A DNA stretch of 64,000 bases from contig NC_051088.1 in assembly GCF_901709675.1 (NCBI RefSeq), positions 16,482,193 to 16,546,192 on the forward strand. Reading direction: 5' to 3'. The notes under the pieces are model-generated. The model searched no databases, was not told where the DNA came from, and saw nothing but the letters and a program-made list of their open reading frames with translations. The stretch's first letter is position 1. The number at the start of each line of letters is the position of its first letter. Positions 20,708 through 44,500 of the stretch are shown piece after piece. The translations under genes and the position numbers were made by a program. This DNA comes from Syngnathus acus (Eukaryota; Chordata; Actinopteri; Syngnathiformes; Syngnathidae).

Positions 20708-21060
20708 ATCGTGTGTTGTTACTAAAGAAAAAAAAAGTTTAGTTACCAATGGTAACTTACCATACTAGCTTGTCATTGACGACAAATGAAGGTACAAATC
20801 AATACAAAACCAAGTTATTTATACAGCGCATTTTACAATAGCTGCAGTAGTAACACAAAACTTCACATATAGCAAATGGTACAACCACAACGACAGTGCA
20901 AACAATAATTGATCACTAAATCAAATCAAGTTACGCCAGCACCTCTGGAGGACTTTTGAGGAAGCTAAGCAAGCAACAAGCTGCGCTTTTCATGACAGTG
21001 GCCTTGCGTGAATGTGGAAAATACGGCGACAAAACACAACACAGAATCACTTGCCGTACG
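19008..21060. other. rap1a 5' intron, no exon recognised
   Basis: The stretch between the first rap1a coding exon and the promoter region is AT-rich and shows no coding exon. It holds a 30-base G homopolymer at 20677-20706. Confidence 0.5.
20677..20706. repeat. Poly(G) tract (30 G)
   Basis: Thirty consecutive guanines inside the presumed rap1a 5' intron. It may form a G-quadruplex on the plus strand, and its exact length should be treated cautiously. Confidence 0.85.
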
Positions 21061-21259
21061 CTATTTGCATCGCCGACAACTATAGTTAATCATTAGCTTG
21101 ACGTTAGCAACCCCGCAAGCCAGTATGCTAAGAATTGCTCCCCTGTGATCGAGAAGGCTCGTTTTTCTGTCTCGATGGACTTCAACTCGCTTTGGAAAAA
21201 AAAAACTTAAGATGAACGCTGGATACGTGAATATTAACACAGAAGCTCCCCAAAACACT

Positions 21260-21420
21260 CACCGTATTCCGCTATGTGTATTTATGTAGGTGCCTACTGC
21301 TGCCCTAAATCATACTGGCTGGGCAAATGTGCGGAAGAATCGAGACGGCGGTCGTTGATTGGCTCAAAATGATCCAATCACAACGCTTCATGTTCATGCG
21401 CTTATTTAAAAAATTTTTGG
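21260..21420 (-). promoter_or_regulatory. rap1a promoter region with paired CCAAT boxes
   Basis: A GC-richer patch lies upstream of the presumed first non-coding exon. It carries ATTGG at 21358-21362 and CCAAT at 21374-21378, an inverted pair 12 bases apart, typical of NF-Y-bound TATA-less promoters. Its position upstream of the minus-strand rap1a gene supports the assignment. No TATA box is obvious. Confidence 0.45.
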
Positions 21421-22614
21421 TAACACTTAATTTTCCACTTTCTTGAATTCATTTTCAATGTCAAGCTCAACGGACAGGAGCTAACTAAGGTCAAAAGCAG
21501 TGATTAGAATTGTGAAGAATTAATAGATTTGGTGTCAGTGCTTTATAGATATGATCTGAATAAATGGGCCATTAATTGCAGTATGCAGAACGGTGAGTGA
21601 GGAAAGAGATGGAGAGGATGCAGAAGATAGCCATGGAAAAAGAAAATCATGTCAGTACTGTCGCGGCGACCTGGGAGTGGCGCATCTGTCTGTGGGTGCA
21701 TGTGACCACAAGGGGGCACTGCAGGTGTACGACGTGAACGCGCAGCTCCTCAGAGCGCCTCAACAGCAGAGCGCAATTAATCCTGATTGGGAGCGCGCAC
21801 ACACCAGGGTTCATAAGCAGCAAACAACCCGATCCTCTGGTCCAGTGAGCAGCAGCAGCAGCAAACAACACAATCCTTTCGATCAGCCAGCAACACAGCA
21901 GTAGCAGCGAACCGCACTGAGCTCCACGGAGAAAGGAAAAAAAACTCATGGGAAGAGGAGCCCAAAGGGACTCTCGGTGAGCTCACAGTTCTCAACTGGA
22001 CTCATTTCGTTAATCATTTAGAGCACTGACTGCATTACAGTTGGTCTGGAGAATGTGTTGTCTTTATGACAAGCATTAAGTTGTATGTTGACTTTTGTTT
22101 GAAAGGATAACTTTGTTAAAGACCTTTTCTTTCTTTCAGGAAAAAGAACTGAACTTTATCTATGTTTATTGGTTTATGTGTTAAAGAACACTAAGCTGCA
22201 TTGTTTTATTTGGAAGAAAATGGTACCTTTTGTTTCAACTCATCCATTTTTTGTATGTGTTTTAAAGGTTTTTCACCTTGATTGTTTCGCTCATTAAAAA
22301 CCCGAACAAAGAGTGAAATCCCAGTCTGGTCAAGTCCTTCCTTTTCAAGTGTGGAAACCCATGATGTTAAAATACACTTGCCAAGGTACAGTATTGTAGT
22401 GATTGATAGTATGATGTGGAATCAGTCACGTCCCAGCAAAACTTTTTTTTTTTCCTTATTCATCATTCATTCTCTCTTCCATGACTCTCAGCTTCGCAAT
22501 GAATCGACGATGTGAATGCAAGCTGTCAACTTGCCATGAAAAATCATATATTGTTTTTGCCATAGTGATGGCACGACACCTAACTGATCAATGTTGTATC
22601 ATCAAATAGAGACG
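21421..22614. other. Intergenic region between rap1a and the kdm5b 3' end
   Basis: No coding gene is seen. A GC-richer patch at 21650-21970 contains a CTCF-like site and ends in CTCG/GTGAGC, which could be a splice donor of an unannotated plus-strand non-coding transcript. That is speculative. Confidence 0.4.
21703..21721 (+). promoter_or_regulatory. CTCF-like binding site
   Basis: TGACCACAAGGGGGCACTG matches the vertebrate CTCF core (CCACNAGGGGGC) closely. It sits between two minus-strand genes, a typical insulator position. The assignment is by motif only. Confidence 0.45.
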
Positions 22615-22634
22615 TATCCATAGAACAAAATGAA

Positions 22635-22640
22635 TTTATT
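22635..22640 (-). terminator. kdm5b: kdm5b polyadenylation signal
   Basis: Minus-strand AATAAA about 655 bases after the kdm5b stop codon. The intervening 22641-23293 contains no coding sequence and is probably the 3' UTR. Confidence 0.5.
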
Positions 22641-23293
22641 CCACAATATAAACTATGCCAATTCCACACCAAGTATTCTATACCAAGTTACACACTGCCA
22701 TCTGTACATGTGAGCAGTCTTTTCTTTCACGCCATTGCTGCAGGTGCACAGAGTCCCCTTCTGTACATCACAACATAGCTATGACAGCAACAATCCCCCG
22801 GAGATCCATTTGTCAAATTGGACAGAAATTATTGCTCAGATAAATAAAACTATTCTACAAAAAATGGAAATTAAGATGCATGTACTAAACACTTGACTAA
22901 AAAGGGAGGGGACAGGAATAAAACCTTGGCTCCAATATCATAAAATCTTGCTAGGCATGCAATGAGGCTCGAAAGAAGAAAATATTAAACCTGGATCAAC
23001 CATTTAAATTTTAACTGGGTGTGTTCGAAGTGTGTTTTACGTCCATGTAATGGCATCCATGCAATACACATTACATCCTGCTTTTTTTTTTTTGTGTCAT
23101 TTTGACTGCCACAATTTATAAGTAAATATATATATTATGCATGTAAAAATACAAAAAAAATAACTAAACAATTATAGTTCTGGACAAGTGAGAGAGAAGA
23201 TAGCACCATTGTTACAAAAGGGCTGGACAAACGAGCCGAGGGTGAGGGCGAAACCGCTGGTACCCCAAACAACCGTCATTTAGGAGGGTCTCT

Positions 23294-34203
<10,910 letters not shown>

Positions 34204-34260
34204 TTCGAACAGGACGGGTCAGGTCACGATGTCGGGGAAGGGGGCTCCGCGTGAGAGATT

Positions 34261-35560
34261 GGGGGGGGAGTGTTTTATTCCGTTATTAAGCGTCAGGCCC
34301 GGTGGCAGCCAGTCGACATCAACAGAGATGAGGCAGCTGACACACACATACACACGTCCACACGCACACACATCCACGCACTGTGAAGAGAATGTTCCAA
34401 GGCAGTGAGCACGTCCGCTCAAAAAACTAGACACCAGTTTGCTCCCAATGTCCTCATGAGTTGACCTCAAGCTTTGAGCTTGAAACCACTTCAAATGACC
34501 CACATTAGCATAAAGTGGGGACATGACAGTGTTTCTTTTAATAAGTAGCTTTTCAGCGTCCAAACAAAGATTGATGAAACTGATGGCTTCAATGTGTCTT
34601 TCCGGATTTCCATCGTTCACCAATATATTTGAGGAAAAAGCTTTCACTCAGATTATTTGCCGATTTGTATTGTTCAGAAAAACAATTATTGGTTGTAATT
34701 ACTGTTTTTTTACACCCCATACATAAAAGTGAATACGTTGACGAGTACTACGGTTTGTGGGCTAAGTTGTAAAACCACATTGACTTAAGTGTTTGTTTTC
34801 ACTGAATTGTGTGGAAAAAGCAAACTTCCAACATAAGTGTGTCAAATAATTTCCCTCATTTGGGTTGTTTTCTGTTTACACACGCGCGGACGATTTTTTT
34901 TCAGGTGGCACTTAAGGGTTGCCGGACCTATCTTTTTCTAAATAGACGCTGCCATTGGTGGATCTCGCCGGCACGTTTCATTACGTCACATTCTAAATCT
35001 ATTACTACTCTAATAATAACAATGTATAATAATGGACAACTTCTTAGTTATCTGACAGAAAAGGCATTTCTTATTAAATAGAAAAAAATCATAAAACAAA
35101 AATAAAATCGGACATTTGATTGTAAAAGAAAGATCACTGTCTTTTAATCAAACGAAAACAAACTGTTTTGTTGGTAAAGTTTCACATACGTGTGAATTTC
35201 TAAAATCAACTTTGTTATTTGAACTATTTGGGATTGAACAAGATACTTATTTCAGGGCAACTGATAAAAATAAATAATAAATTATGGCCATTGTTATTCA
35301 TAGCTATGGCATTTTCAGAAAGAAAATCTCCTGCTGTCTTGAATGTTCGGTCAAAATGCTGTAAACAGCCGGCAATATGATTAACTATGAGTGCATGAAT
35401 TTCGTTGGAAGGGATAAAGGACAGGGAAGGTTTCTAAATCATGACGTAGACGATGTCCTCCCTCACTCCTGTTCCAACGTGTAAATTGTGAAATGCTTGG
35501 GAGTCACCGCCAATGTGTCTACACCACTGAACGGGCATTCATACGGTTAAAATGACCAAA
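34261..35560. other. kdm5b-klhl12 intergenic interval
   Basis: No coding exon is recognised. In mammals rabif lies between kdm5b and klhl12, and I found no rabif-like sequence here. The sequence is AT-rich and without obvious repeats apart from a CA-rich run near 34340-34380. Confidence 0.5.
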
Positions 35561-35581
35561 ATATTTACTTTAGATTTACTG

Positions 35582-35587
35582 TTTATT
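35582..35587 (-). terminator. klhl12: Candidate klhl12 polyadenylation signal
   Basis: Minus-strand AATAAA about 640 bases after the klhl12 stop codon. The sequence between is non-coding and consistent with a 3' UTR. Confidence 0.35.
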
Positions 35588-36222
35588 GTCTTTCCGAGCA
35601 ACAGTATTGAAGTAAACATATTCAACTTGAAATGCTTGAGGGAAACAAATGACGCGTACCTCAAATAGAGGTCACGAATCAAAGAGAAAATAATTCAGTT
35701 CTTTTCTAAAACTCTATCTTAAATGTGTATGAAGTCATTTTAGGCATCCGAGTCTTACAAAGAGAATGCTAAAGAGGGTTGCTCATAACCTGGCAAATGC
35801 TAAGCAACAAGCAAACGGCCCATTAAACCGAGAGGCAACGTGAATGTTCACCGTGCGACGCAAGCTAGAGTCATAAGGCGTTTAGCAGCATCTCTTTCTG
35901 ATGATGTGTACTAATATATTGCACTTTGAGGACAAAAATAATCTCACAGATAAACACCAGCGCCACTCAAGAGGGTCATGCAGGTGGCGGTGGGCTCTTC
36001 GTAAATCCTTCGTGGCCGCGCTCCACCTCTGAAGTGGCGGAGGGTTGAATGTCCAACCAATGAGAGCTTAGTTTTTGGAAATTCCCTTCATCGGGCAGCT
36101 GAATATAAAAAGAAAAACAAATGTCTGTTCTACTGGCATTGTAGCCAAGTCGAGCTGCCTGCTGCCTGCATTTTCTTCATGGGACTGTCCCACTTGTGGT
36201 TGACGTATTTCTCAAGCAAAAA

Positions 36223-39200
36223 TTACTTTTCTCGCAGAACACAGACTCCTGCGTCGCACCGTTGCGTCACCATGGAGGTAACCACCTCCCAGGAATCGAT
36301 CACCGGATCGTAACATTCGATACTGCTGAGAAGAGAGTTTCCGTCATATCTGCGAAGACAATCACAGAGGGACGCTGTTTGAACAAACACTGTAAAACCC
36401 TACATCCGAACAATTTTCCTCCTACTACTTTACTTTCAACAATTTTCTATGACTTTAAATTATGACACGTCCAATGTTCAGATAGTTTAGTCAATGAGAA
36501 TGTTGACGTTTCATTTACATTTAAGTACAGTTTTGAACTTTGCTGTGGAAAACCAGGACACTCCTTACCCAGCGATGGCATACAGTCGTCCTCTGAGGAC
36601 AGTTGCTCCTACATAGCATCGAGGTGTGGTCATGCTAGCCACGGTGGTCCAAAAGTCGGTTCTGATGTTATAGACCTCAACAGAATCCAGGTGGGCAACC
36701 CCATCAAAGCCTCCCACCACGTATATGTGGTCATTGAGTAAAGCCACGCCTGCCCCTGAAACAGCACAATGTTAACGATCTTCACTCCAACTAGCTTGAC
36801 ATCATATTTCCTGAAAAATTGACCTGAGCGCTTAGTGGCCATTGGGGTGACGCTCGTCCAGTGGCCCGTGTGGGGGTCGTATCGCTCCACTGAATTCAGT
36901 ATATTAAGTCCATCATAGCCTCCTTAAGGAAATAGGAAGCAAAATATTGAGCGATATTCCATCGTGTGTAGATCAAAAGAATGTGACCATACCAAGACAA
37001 TATATCAGTCCACTGGCCACCACCAGACCAGCGCCTTCTCGAGCTGTCTGCATATCTCCCAGCATGCTCCACTGGTCGATGTTTGGGTCATATCGCTCCA
37101 TGCTGGTGTGACGCCGGCTGCCGTCAAAACCGCCGGCAACATAGATCATGTCTGAGCCAAGAAGAGTACAAAAATTGTTCTGAGATGTGATTGGAGAGAA
37201 AAAAACATTTAATTACAGCAGTGATTTTCAAAGCGTGGTTCATTCACTCTCTCAAGTGGTATACAAAAGAACAACAAAAAATTTTTCAAACTGCATAACG
37301 TTACAGTGGCTTTAAAATGTTTTGACATATAAATAGCTTGAAGCGAGCACGCTTGGGCTCTCATTTGGAAATCTGTGGAAATGAGCGAGTCTTGTTTTTG
37401 TTTGCTATAGGTGATGTCATACTATAACATTTCTTTCCATGAGTTAAAACAAGTACCTCAGAATATTTTAAAAGAGTGATTTAAACTGAGTTTAACGCTC
37501 GAGGGAGTTGTAAACTTGTAAATTATTGCGTTATTTCAACGAAGAAGTAAACACACAACACTTCACCTCCAAGCGTTGTGGCTCCAGCTAGGCCACGGCG
37601 CACATTCATGGTGGCGACAGTGTACCAAACGCCATCCTCGTCTGCCGTGTAGTCCAGACACTCCACGGAGCTGAGCCTGGACCGTCCGTCAAAACCTCCA
37701 ATCACATAGACTCGATCGTGGAGAGACACGGTGGCAACGTAACGCCGCTTTCTCGCAATGTTCTGTGGAATCCATTCGCTGATTAGTCAAATGTTCTGCA
37801 CATGAGTTTGGTAAAAGCAGTGCAACTACATTAAGAAACAATTTCACATTTGACACATTAATACATTAATTTCGGGGTGTTCAAAAAGGCTGAATCCGAT
37901 ATTGCCGCTTCAGTTGAAATACTCACTGGTAGGAAAGTCCACTCCTGAGTTTTCGGATCATATTTCTCCACAATGTCAATCGGTGATTGCTGGCTGCCAA
38001 AGCCGCCAATCACCAAAAGGACTTCTTTGGCACCTTTAAAACCGAAATCAGAAAGACTTTAAAATTGAGTGCCAAACAAGGGTTGCCAAAGTGCAGTTCA
38101 AAACAAGACACCTGCCTAATCTAGCTTGTGTGCGTGGGCCTTGCATCTCGCTTCTCAACTCTGGTCTCAGGTGGAATTTCTTGGCTTCATCCACAAGGTC
38201 TCGACAAGGCAGGCTGCAGCGAATCAGGGGCTGAAACATGCCGGGACATACGTGACCACACTGACAACACTGTTAAACAATCTCACAGAGAAGAACCCCA
38301 CCTCTGCATCAATGACGTCTGTGATATAGCGGGGGGTCAGCAATGGCATCCGGACAAACTCCAGCATGTCTGGCAAATAAGGCTCTCGCTCTTTTCGGTT
38401 GTGTTTGACCCAGTTTAGCACAGCTTCGAATACCGGCTCCTCTGAGTCTACCTAAAGGCAAAGCACATTCAAATTCAAGCTTGGTTGAGTGCAGAACTGA
38501 TGATGAAATTGATGCTTAACAAATTTTGCCTCCATAGTGAAAGTGCTTGCTTTGGGACAGCAACTTGGATTTACAGGTTTGTTCTTTTTCATAGCCAAGA
38601 AAAATGACAGGCTAAAGATTGCATTGAGAGCAAGATGATTTCAACAATTTAGATTCATCACAAATACTGGTCAACAGCAAATTTGAATCAGAAATGGCTT
38701 TATGTGCCTCTAAAATAATTTTTGAGACTGATTGTATATTTTTGCTCTCGTACATCAGGTTTATGAAATATTTAATTTTTTTATTTTTATCTTGGTTTAA
38801 TTTTTTTAAATCACAAAAAAACACCATTTGCACAGGAGTGTGTCGACCCCAGTAGACCTTTTGAAAATGTCAACATTTTCAGGCAAGTGGAGCTATGAAA
38901 AATGGATCCCCCCGTGATGTGGAGCAACACTGTTCTAGTCAGCCTGTTCCCTTACTTGGATTTCATCACATTTTATAAGCTTTTCCACTTCTGTCTGGCT
39001 CTGCAGCATGAACTCTTCATGTTGAACCACCTCAGAGAAATGCTTCTGGGAAAAGAGCTCAGCAGCTTGCATCAGGTCGAGGCAATTGTGTGTTTCGGCA
39101 AAGTCGCGGATTCCCAGACAATTGGTTGGATCAAGTTGGCTCTCCAAAAAATCACAACATGCTCGTTTCACCCCTGAGGAAAACAAACGAGTAATTGGAG

Positions 39201-39795
39201 ACGCATCAATCTTCAACTAGTCATGAGTACACACAAATGAGATTTAGAAACACCAACCTTTAAGTTGCAGCAAGCATGCTGCAGGGAGCAGCTCTTGCAC
39301 GTTCTCCACCGTAACTTGCACTGTCTCTGTATAGACAAAGTCCAACAAGATCTCCATTGTGGATGCAGTCAGCCCCTGGATGTCTACAAAGGATTTTCCC
39401 TTTTCTGCAAGCTAACACACATTTTGGGAGAAGAAAAACATTCAATATAATTTTAAATGCTTACATTTTGTGTTTACAGGGTATCTGCAGAGTTTATTTA
39501 AGACTCTCTAAGAGTCATCCACTCATTTTTTTTAATCCACCCTTTAACTTCTTAATAACGTTAGTCTTGTATTTAACAAAAACTTGGAAGTTATGAATCC
39601 CGTTGTAGTTACCTCACTGGTGAACATGGCACAGAAATAGTCACTGCAGGCTGCTAATACAATCCGGTGAGCTGGAAAATCAGTATTTTCCACCCTTAAT
39701 GTTATATCGCAAAGTGTGCTGCTCTTGCGGAGAGAGTTCATGGCATTAAGGATGGATTTGGCATGGGAATTGGTCATGATGTCCTTGGGGGCCAT
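36223..39795 (-). CDS. klhl12: Kelch-like protein 12 (Klhl12), 11 coding exons
   Basis: Klhl12 is a substrate adaptor for CUL3 ubiquitin ligase. In mammals it monoubiquitinates SEC31 for large COPII coats and targets Dishevelled. Coding exons on minus: 39795-39613, 39411-39258, 39173-38956, 38451-38302, 38230-38116, 38033-37927, 37762-37567, 37151-36993, 36922-36824, 36755-36569, 36349-36223, in phase, about 564 aa. The start MAPKDIMTN matches the mammalian protein minus a few residues. Domains: BTB (about 20-125, [16 protein letters not shown]), BACK ([13 protein letters not shown]), then six kelch repeats with GG-F/Y-DG motifs, such as [16 protein letters not shown], and the end [10 protein letters not shown]. 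The intron after residue Leu of 'QARL' uses a GC donor. A 5' non-coding exon is expected near 40.8-40.9 kb. Confidence 0.96.
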
Positions 39796-41526
39796 ACTGC
39801 CTGGAGAGCAGCTCAGAGCTCTCAGACCACTCAAGGAATCTAAATGAGAAACAATACAAAATTGAGGAGGGTATTTAGGAAAATTACACACAAAAAGAGT
39901 TTATACAGCACTTGCTGATAAGTGATTCCCAACCAATGTGGCGTGACAGATTACTGGGAAATTACGCAACTTCACTTAATTGGTTAGAAAATGATTTCTG
40001 ACACATGAAGTATCATTGTCCAGGCATCGATGCCAGCGAAGTATAGTGAAAGGCAGAACAATTAAATGCCCTTCCATTAGATGTCAGTGGGTACTTAATT
40101 ACCTGCGTACTGACTTGTTTGGTGACATTTGCACATGGTATTCAGTTGTGCTGTGAGATTTAAAAAAAAAAAGGTTGGGAAACACTATCCAACAGAACAT
40201 GTGTTTATTTTGCATCATCGAGAATACAGACGTTCTGGAGCAATATGTTTGGCGGAAAAATATGAGTAATGACTAAATGGGGACCAGGTCATTATTTTCT
40301 TTAATGAATGTGCCATTATGAAATTAGTTCTATTTTAATTTGAATCCCATCATTTAAGTGTGCTTTGTTTAAGAATGGCTTACATCTATACAAATTCTGT
40401 ATGTGTCTGTGTGGTGTACCTAGCATAAAGCGATGTTTTTCTTGTATTCAATTATTGATGCAATTTTGCAAAACCAAACAAAAAGCAAACTATTGTTGTT
40501 CTTTTTTTAAAGGTACTCTGTCCATTCCCTTTTACATTGTGGATACTTGTTTATTACTCATAATCATGTTATAACATGGATTATGCAACTTACCGTTAAA
40601 AGATTTGAATACTTTTTCCACCACTGGGAGGCAGTAACTATAGCTACACATCAGTTACAGCCGACGACAGCTGAAGGCTTAACGCCGACGCCACGCAAAA
40701 GCTCAAGAAATACAGCCACAAAATGTCAGCCGCTGGCCAGAAGACAAGACATGAAGCGACACACAGAGGGGAGCTGATCACAAATGTACATAGTACCTGT
40801 CGCCGTGTTAAAGCTGCTTCAAAGCCTCTAGCTAAGTAGCGCTGCTAGCTAGCTTTAGCATCAGTGTCCCTTGTTCCAGTTGTTGCTGCAAGACAGCCTG
40901 GAGAAAAAATATAAATACAGTCATTCCATGTTGGAAATATGCACATCCTCGCGCATCACTATTAAGAAAATATCAAAAGAACACTAGAAGTGTCTAGATG
41001 GAGGGTCGCGCTGCAGTGACAATCCACTGGCTGGCTGGACGTAAACACTACATCACTACGTCGTGCGTGCGCGCTCACGAGGCAGCGAGCACTAGCGACA
41101 AGATGCCTCAGTGCGCGCTCCCGTTGGCGTCGCTCTACAGCTGCCGTAGAAATGCTAACCTGACTGACTGTTCCTTTCTTTCGAAGTTTTCCATTTGGGC
41201 ATTTACGAGCTGTCTTATCAAGGAAGGCGGCGACGACTTTCTATGTTTATCTTTATTTATGCCTCTTTGTTGTTTGCCGCCAAGGACGGCAGTTAGCTAG
41301 TAGCTCCACCGCGTAAGGCGCTTGTTTGCGGCTCGTTTCCGCTAACAGCAGCAGGCCGATTTTGAGTCCAAGTCATCTATGTTGCTCGAGTGACAACAAA
41401 TCCACAGCGGCGGCGTTCTTTGTCCGCAATTTTTCGACACTTTTACGAGACAATAACCATCTCGATTACAGCGAGGTGAGCTTATCCACAGCGGGGGAAG
41501 GACGAGCGACAGCTGGACTGTCAGCA
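39796..41526. promoter_or_regulatory. Head-to-head klhl12/ptpn1 promoter interval
   Basis: The klhl12 and ptpn1 start codons are about 1.7 kb apart on opposite strands. The 40.95-41.5 kb part is CpG-richer and probably holds the 5' UTRs and promoters of both genes. An acceptor-like TTTAG precedes the klhl12 start exon at about 39841. No other coding sequence is visible. Confidence 0.5.
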
Positions 41527-44500
41527 ATGGAAGCCGAGTTTCGGGAAATCGATGACAACAGGATTTGGAGCGCCATTTACCAGGTGGGTCAAAGGGGGTC
41601 CGTCGTAAAATGTCACTTTTAGGACGGGTTAGGACTGATGGGAAGTAAATGGGCCTTTAACATGTCATTTTCTTCCTGTGTTGTAGTGTACTACTGTGCG
41701 TTCGTGAAGGCACCGTGCAGAACTTCTAGTTTATATAAATTGATGCCTCCTCTGTTCTATATTGAAATGTATATCTGTCAATAAAATACTGTAGAAGTGA
41801 CCCAATGCATCTCTTTTAACGATTTCCAGTTCCCTAGCTGTTTTGTCACTTCTACTTTTCAGACCGAGTTACTCAACTAAACTTGTCAAACAACCATTGC
41901 TGCATACAAAGTGGTTGCACATGGAGCGATAAGTAGACAGTTAAAACAACAAACAAATAAGAAAAACCGTAAACGCCTTAAAACACTTAATCGACACCAG
42001 TCTCGTGCGCTGTCAAAATCCATTGAATAATTGCTTAGAGCATTTTTTTAACTTTAAATTGTCTATAAATTCTAATTTCAGGTCCTCAAGAGCAAATATT
42101 CTCTCGTTCCCCCATGAAATCAGACCCTTTTTTCCCCCTTTATTTGGAAAACAATGATCAACACGTTTGCCTATTTATTGATATGTTACGGACCAAACCA
42201 GAACGGAATCATAATCGGTTTACGGACAAAATAATCATCTGTTTAATCTGTTACGTTAAACAATCTTTTGAAGTTGCAGTATGACTGACATGTAGTTAAA
42301 CTTGAGATCTCAGAAGTGTACATCGATGTAACCCTTCGCTTTAGTTTGTATCCAAGAAGTAGCTCCCTTTTTTTTTTTTTTAAATGTTGGTGACGACAGC
42401 AAGTGCTGTTTATTTAGTTTTGTTTAATCATTAAACAATATACAACAATGATCGCTTAAAAAGGTCTGAAAACAATGATTTTGCAAGAAACTTTAATGCA
42501 AAATATATATATTTTTATCTGATTGGTTATTCAATTAATTGATAGACTAATTGTATGTATAACAAGTAGGATTGTGTGGATGTCATATTATCTCAGTGTT
42601 AGCTTCAGAAAAATAAATAAAGGTCCAATTGTCTTCCAGGAGATTCGTCAGCAGTCATGTGAACTGCCCTGCAAGGTGGCCAAACTACCTGAAAACAAGA
42701 GTCGGAATCGCTATCGAGATGTTAGCCCATGTAAGTCGCTCCCCAGAAGCGTGCACAGGCCCCTTGAACTCTTGTTCATGTGTTTTGCAACTTTTTGAAG
42801 CCAAGGCAGAGAGATCAGGCTGTGGGGCTTTTCGGGTGAAATTTAAGGATGAGGCTAAAATAGTTTTCAACTGTTTTGGAATTGAATTTGGATTATTGTT
42901 GTTGTTTTTTCTTTGCACTTTAAAAATATGTACTCGTATAAAAATATGTACTAGTATGTTTTTTATTGGATGTATTTGTTAATTTACAGGGTCTGCTAAT
43001 TTACAGATTTTTTTTGACGCAGTTACAGAATATGCTTTGTTGAAGCTAAACATAGCGGTTATTTTGCATTTTAAATAAAACATATGTCATAAATAAAGTG
43101 CCAGAACAGTGCGCTCTACCCACCATGGTTTGAGTCAAAAACATTTATTAAAGAGTTGAGCAATCTTATCTTTTCTCCCCAGTTGACCACAGTAGAATAT
43201 GTCTGCAGCAGAGTGCTAACACCTACATTAACGCCAGCCTAATAGCGGTAGAAGAGGCGCAAAGGAGCTACATCCTCACTCAGGTAAACATTTTGCACAC
43301 CGTTGAAGAAATGTATCTTCAGCGCTACCGTCTTAGTATCGGATCTAATTAGATTGAGTATATGTCATTCATTAAAAAAATATTTAAAGGTTTGTCCTGG
43401 CAGATTGTGCCGCTGATGGAGTGGGTGCGAGGCTAAAAACGTTTGGCAAGGATGTGATTATGCTGTTGTTCTTGTTTTAGGGACCCCTACCCAACACGTG
43501 CGGTCACTTCTGGGAGATGGTCTGGGAGCAGCGGAGTTGCGGTGTGGTGATGCTGAACAGAGTGATCGAGAAAGGATCTGTAAGCAGAGGGTTCTTTTGC
43601 ACATGTTCTTTTCTAATTGCTGCCCCAAAGTCATCTGACCTAAACTCGGTTGCAGGTCAAATGCGCCCAATATTGGCCACAGAGAGAAGAGAGAGATGCG
43701 CTCTTTGAGGATACAAACTTCAAGCTCACCTTTGTTTCCGAAGACATCAAGTCCTACTACACAGTCCGTCATCTAGAGCTGGAAAATCTCGCTGTAAGTT
43801 TTGCGTGACTAATAGTGAGTGGGACAATTGCTCTTTTTGGGTTCCAACTCTGTTGTTTTCTGTGACTATTTCCCCTCTGCAGACACTAGAGACACGTGAA
43901 ATTTTACATTTTCACTACACCACCTGGCCTGACTTTGGGGTGCCAGAGTCTCCAGCTTCCTTCCTTAATTTCTTGTTCAAAGTGCGGGAGTCAGGTTGTA
44001 TGAATTCAGACCGGGGGCCAGTGGTGGTTCACTGCAGCGCTGGCATCGGACGCTCTGGAACCTTTTGCCTGGTGGACACCTGCCTATTACTGGTTTGTAC
44101 TGAGCTAATACAAGACTTATATATTTTCATTTGAATGTATTATTTCTCTTGTTTGACCTGCAAGTGCAAACTTGAGATACAAGGGCTGCACGGTGGTAGC
44201 AAAGTCAACTCACGTCAGCGTGAGTACTGGTTTGACAGCTAGTGAGCAATTTTTCAGATAATAGACTTTAAGCTGTTTCATACCACTCCCAGTTGAGCTT
44301 TACAGTAAATTCATCGCGGGGTTATGTTCCAGTAAGTGAATATAGTCATTGTTATCATTTATGGCACACTTTTAAAATAATAGAAAAACCCTGTATAATA
44401 AAATAAAGGAAAGCACGATCAATGAATAACACACAAATATTATACAATGTCATTAATTGTGACAAAAACAAAGATGATGAAGCTGCCGTAATATCGTATT

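Noticed and set aside
34261-36222. Searched for rabif between kdm5b and klhl12
   Set aside because: No frame resembling the small zinc-binding Rabif protein was seen on either strand.
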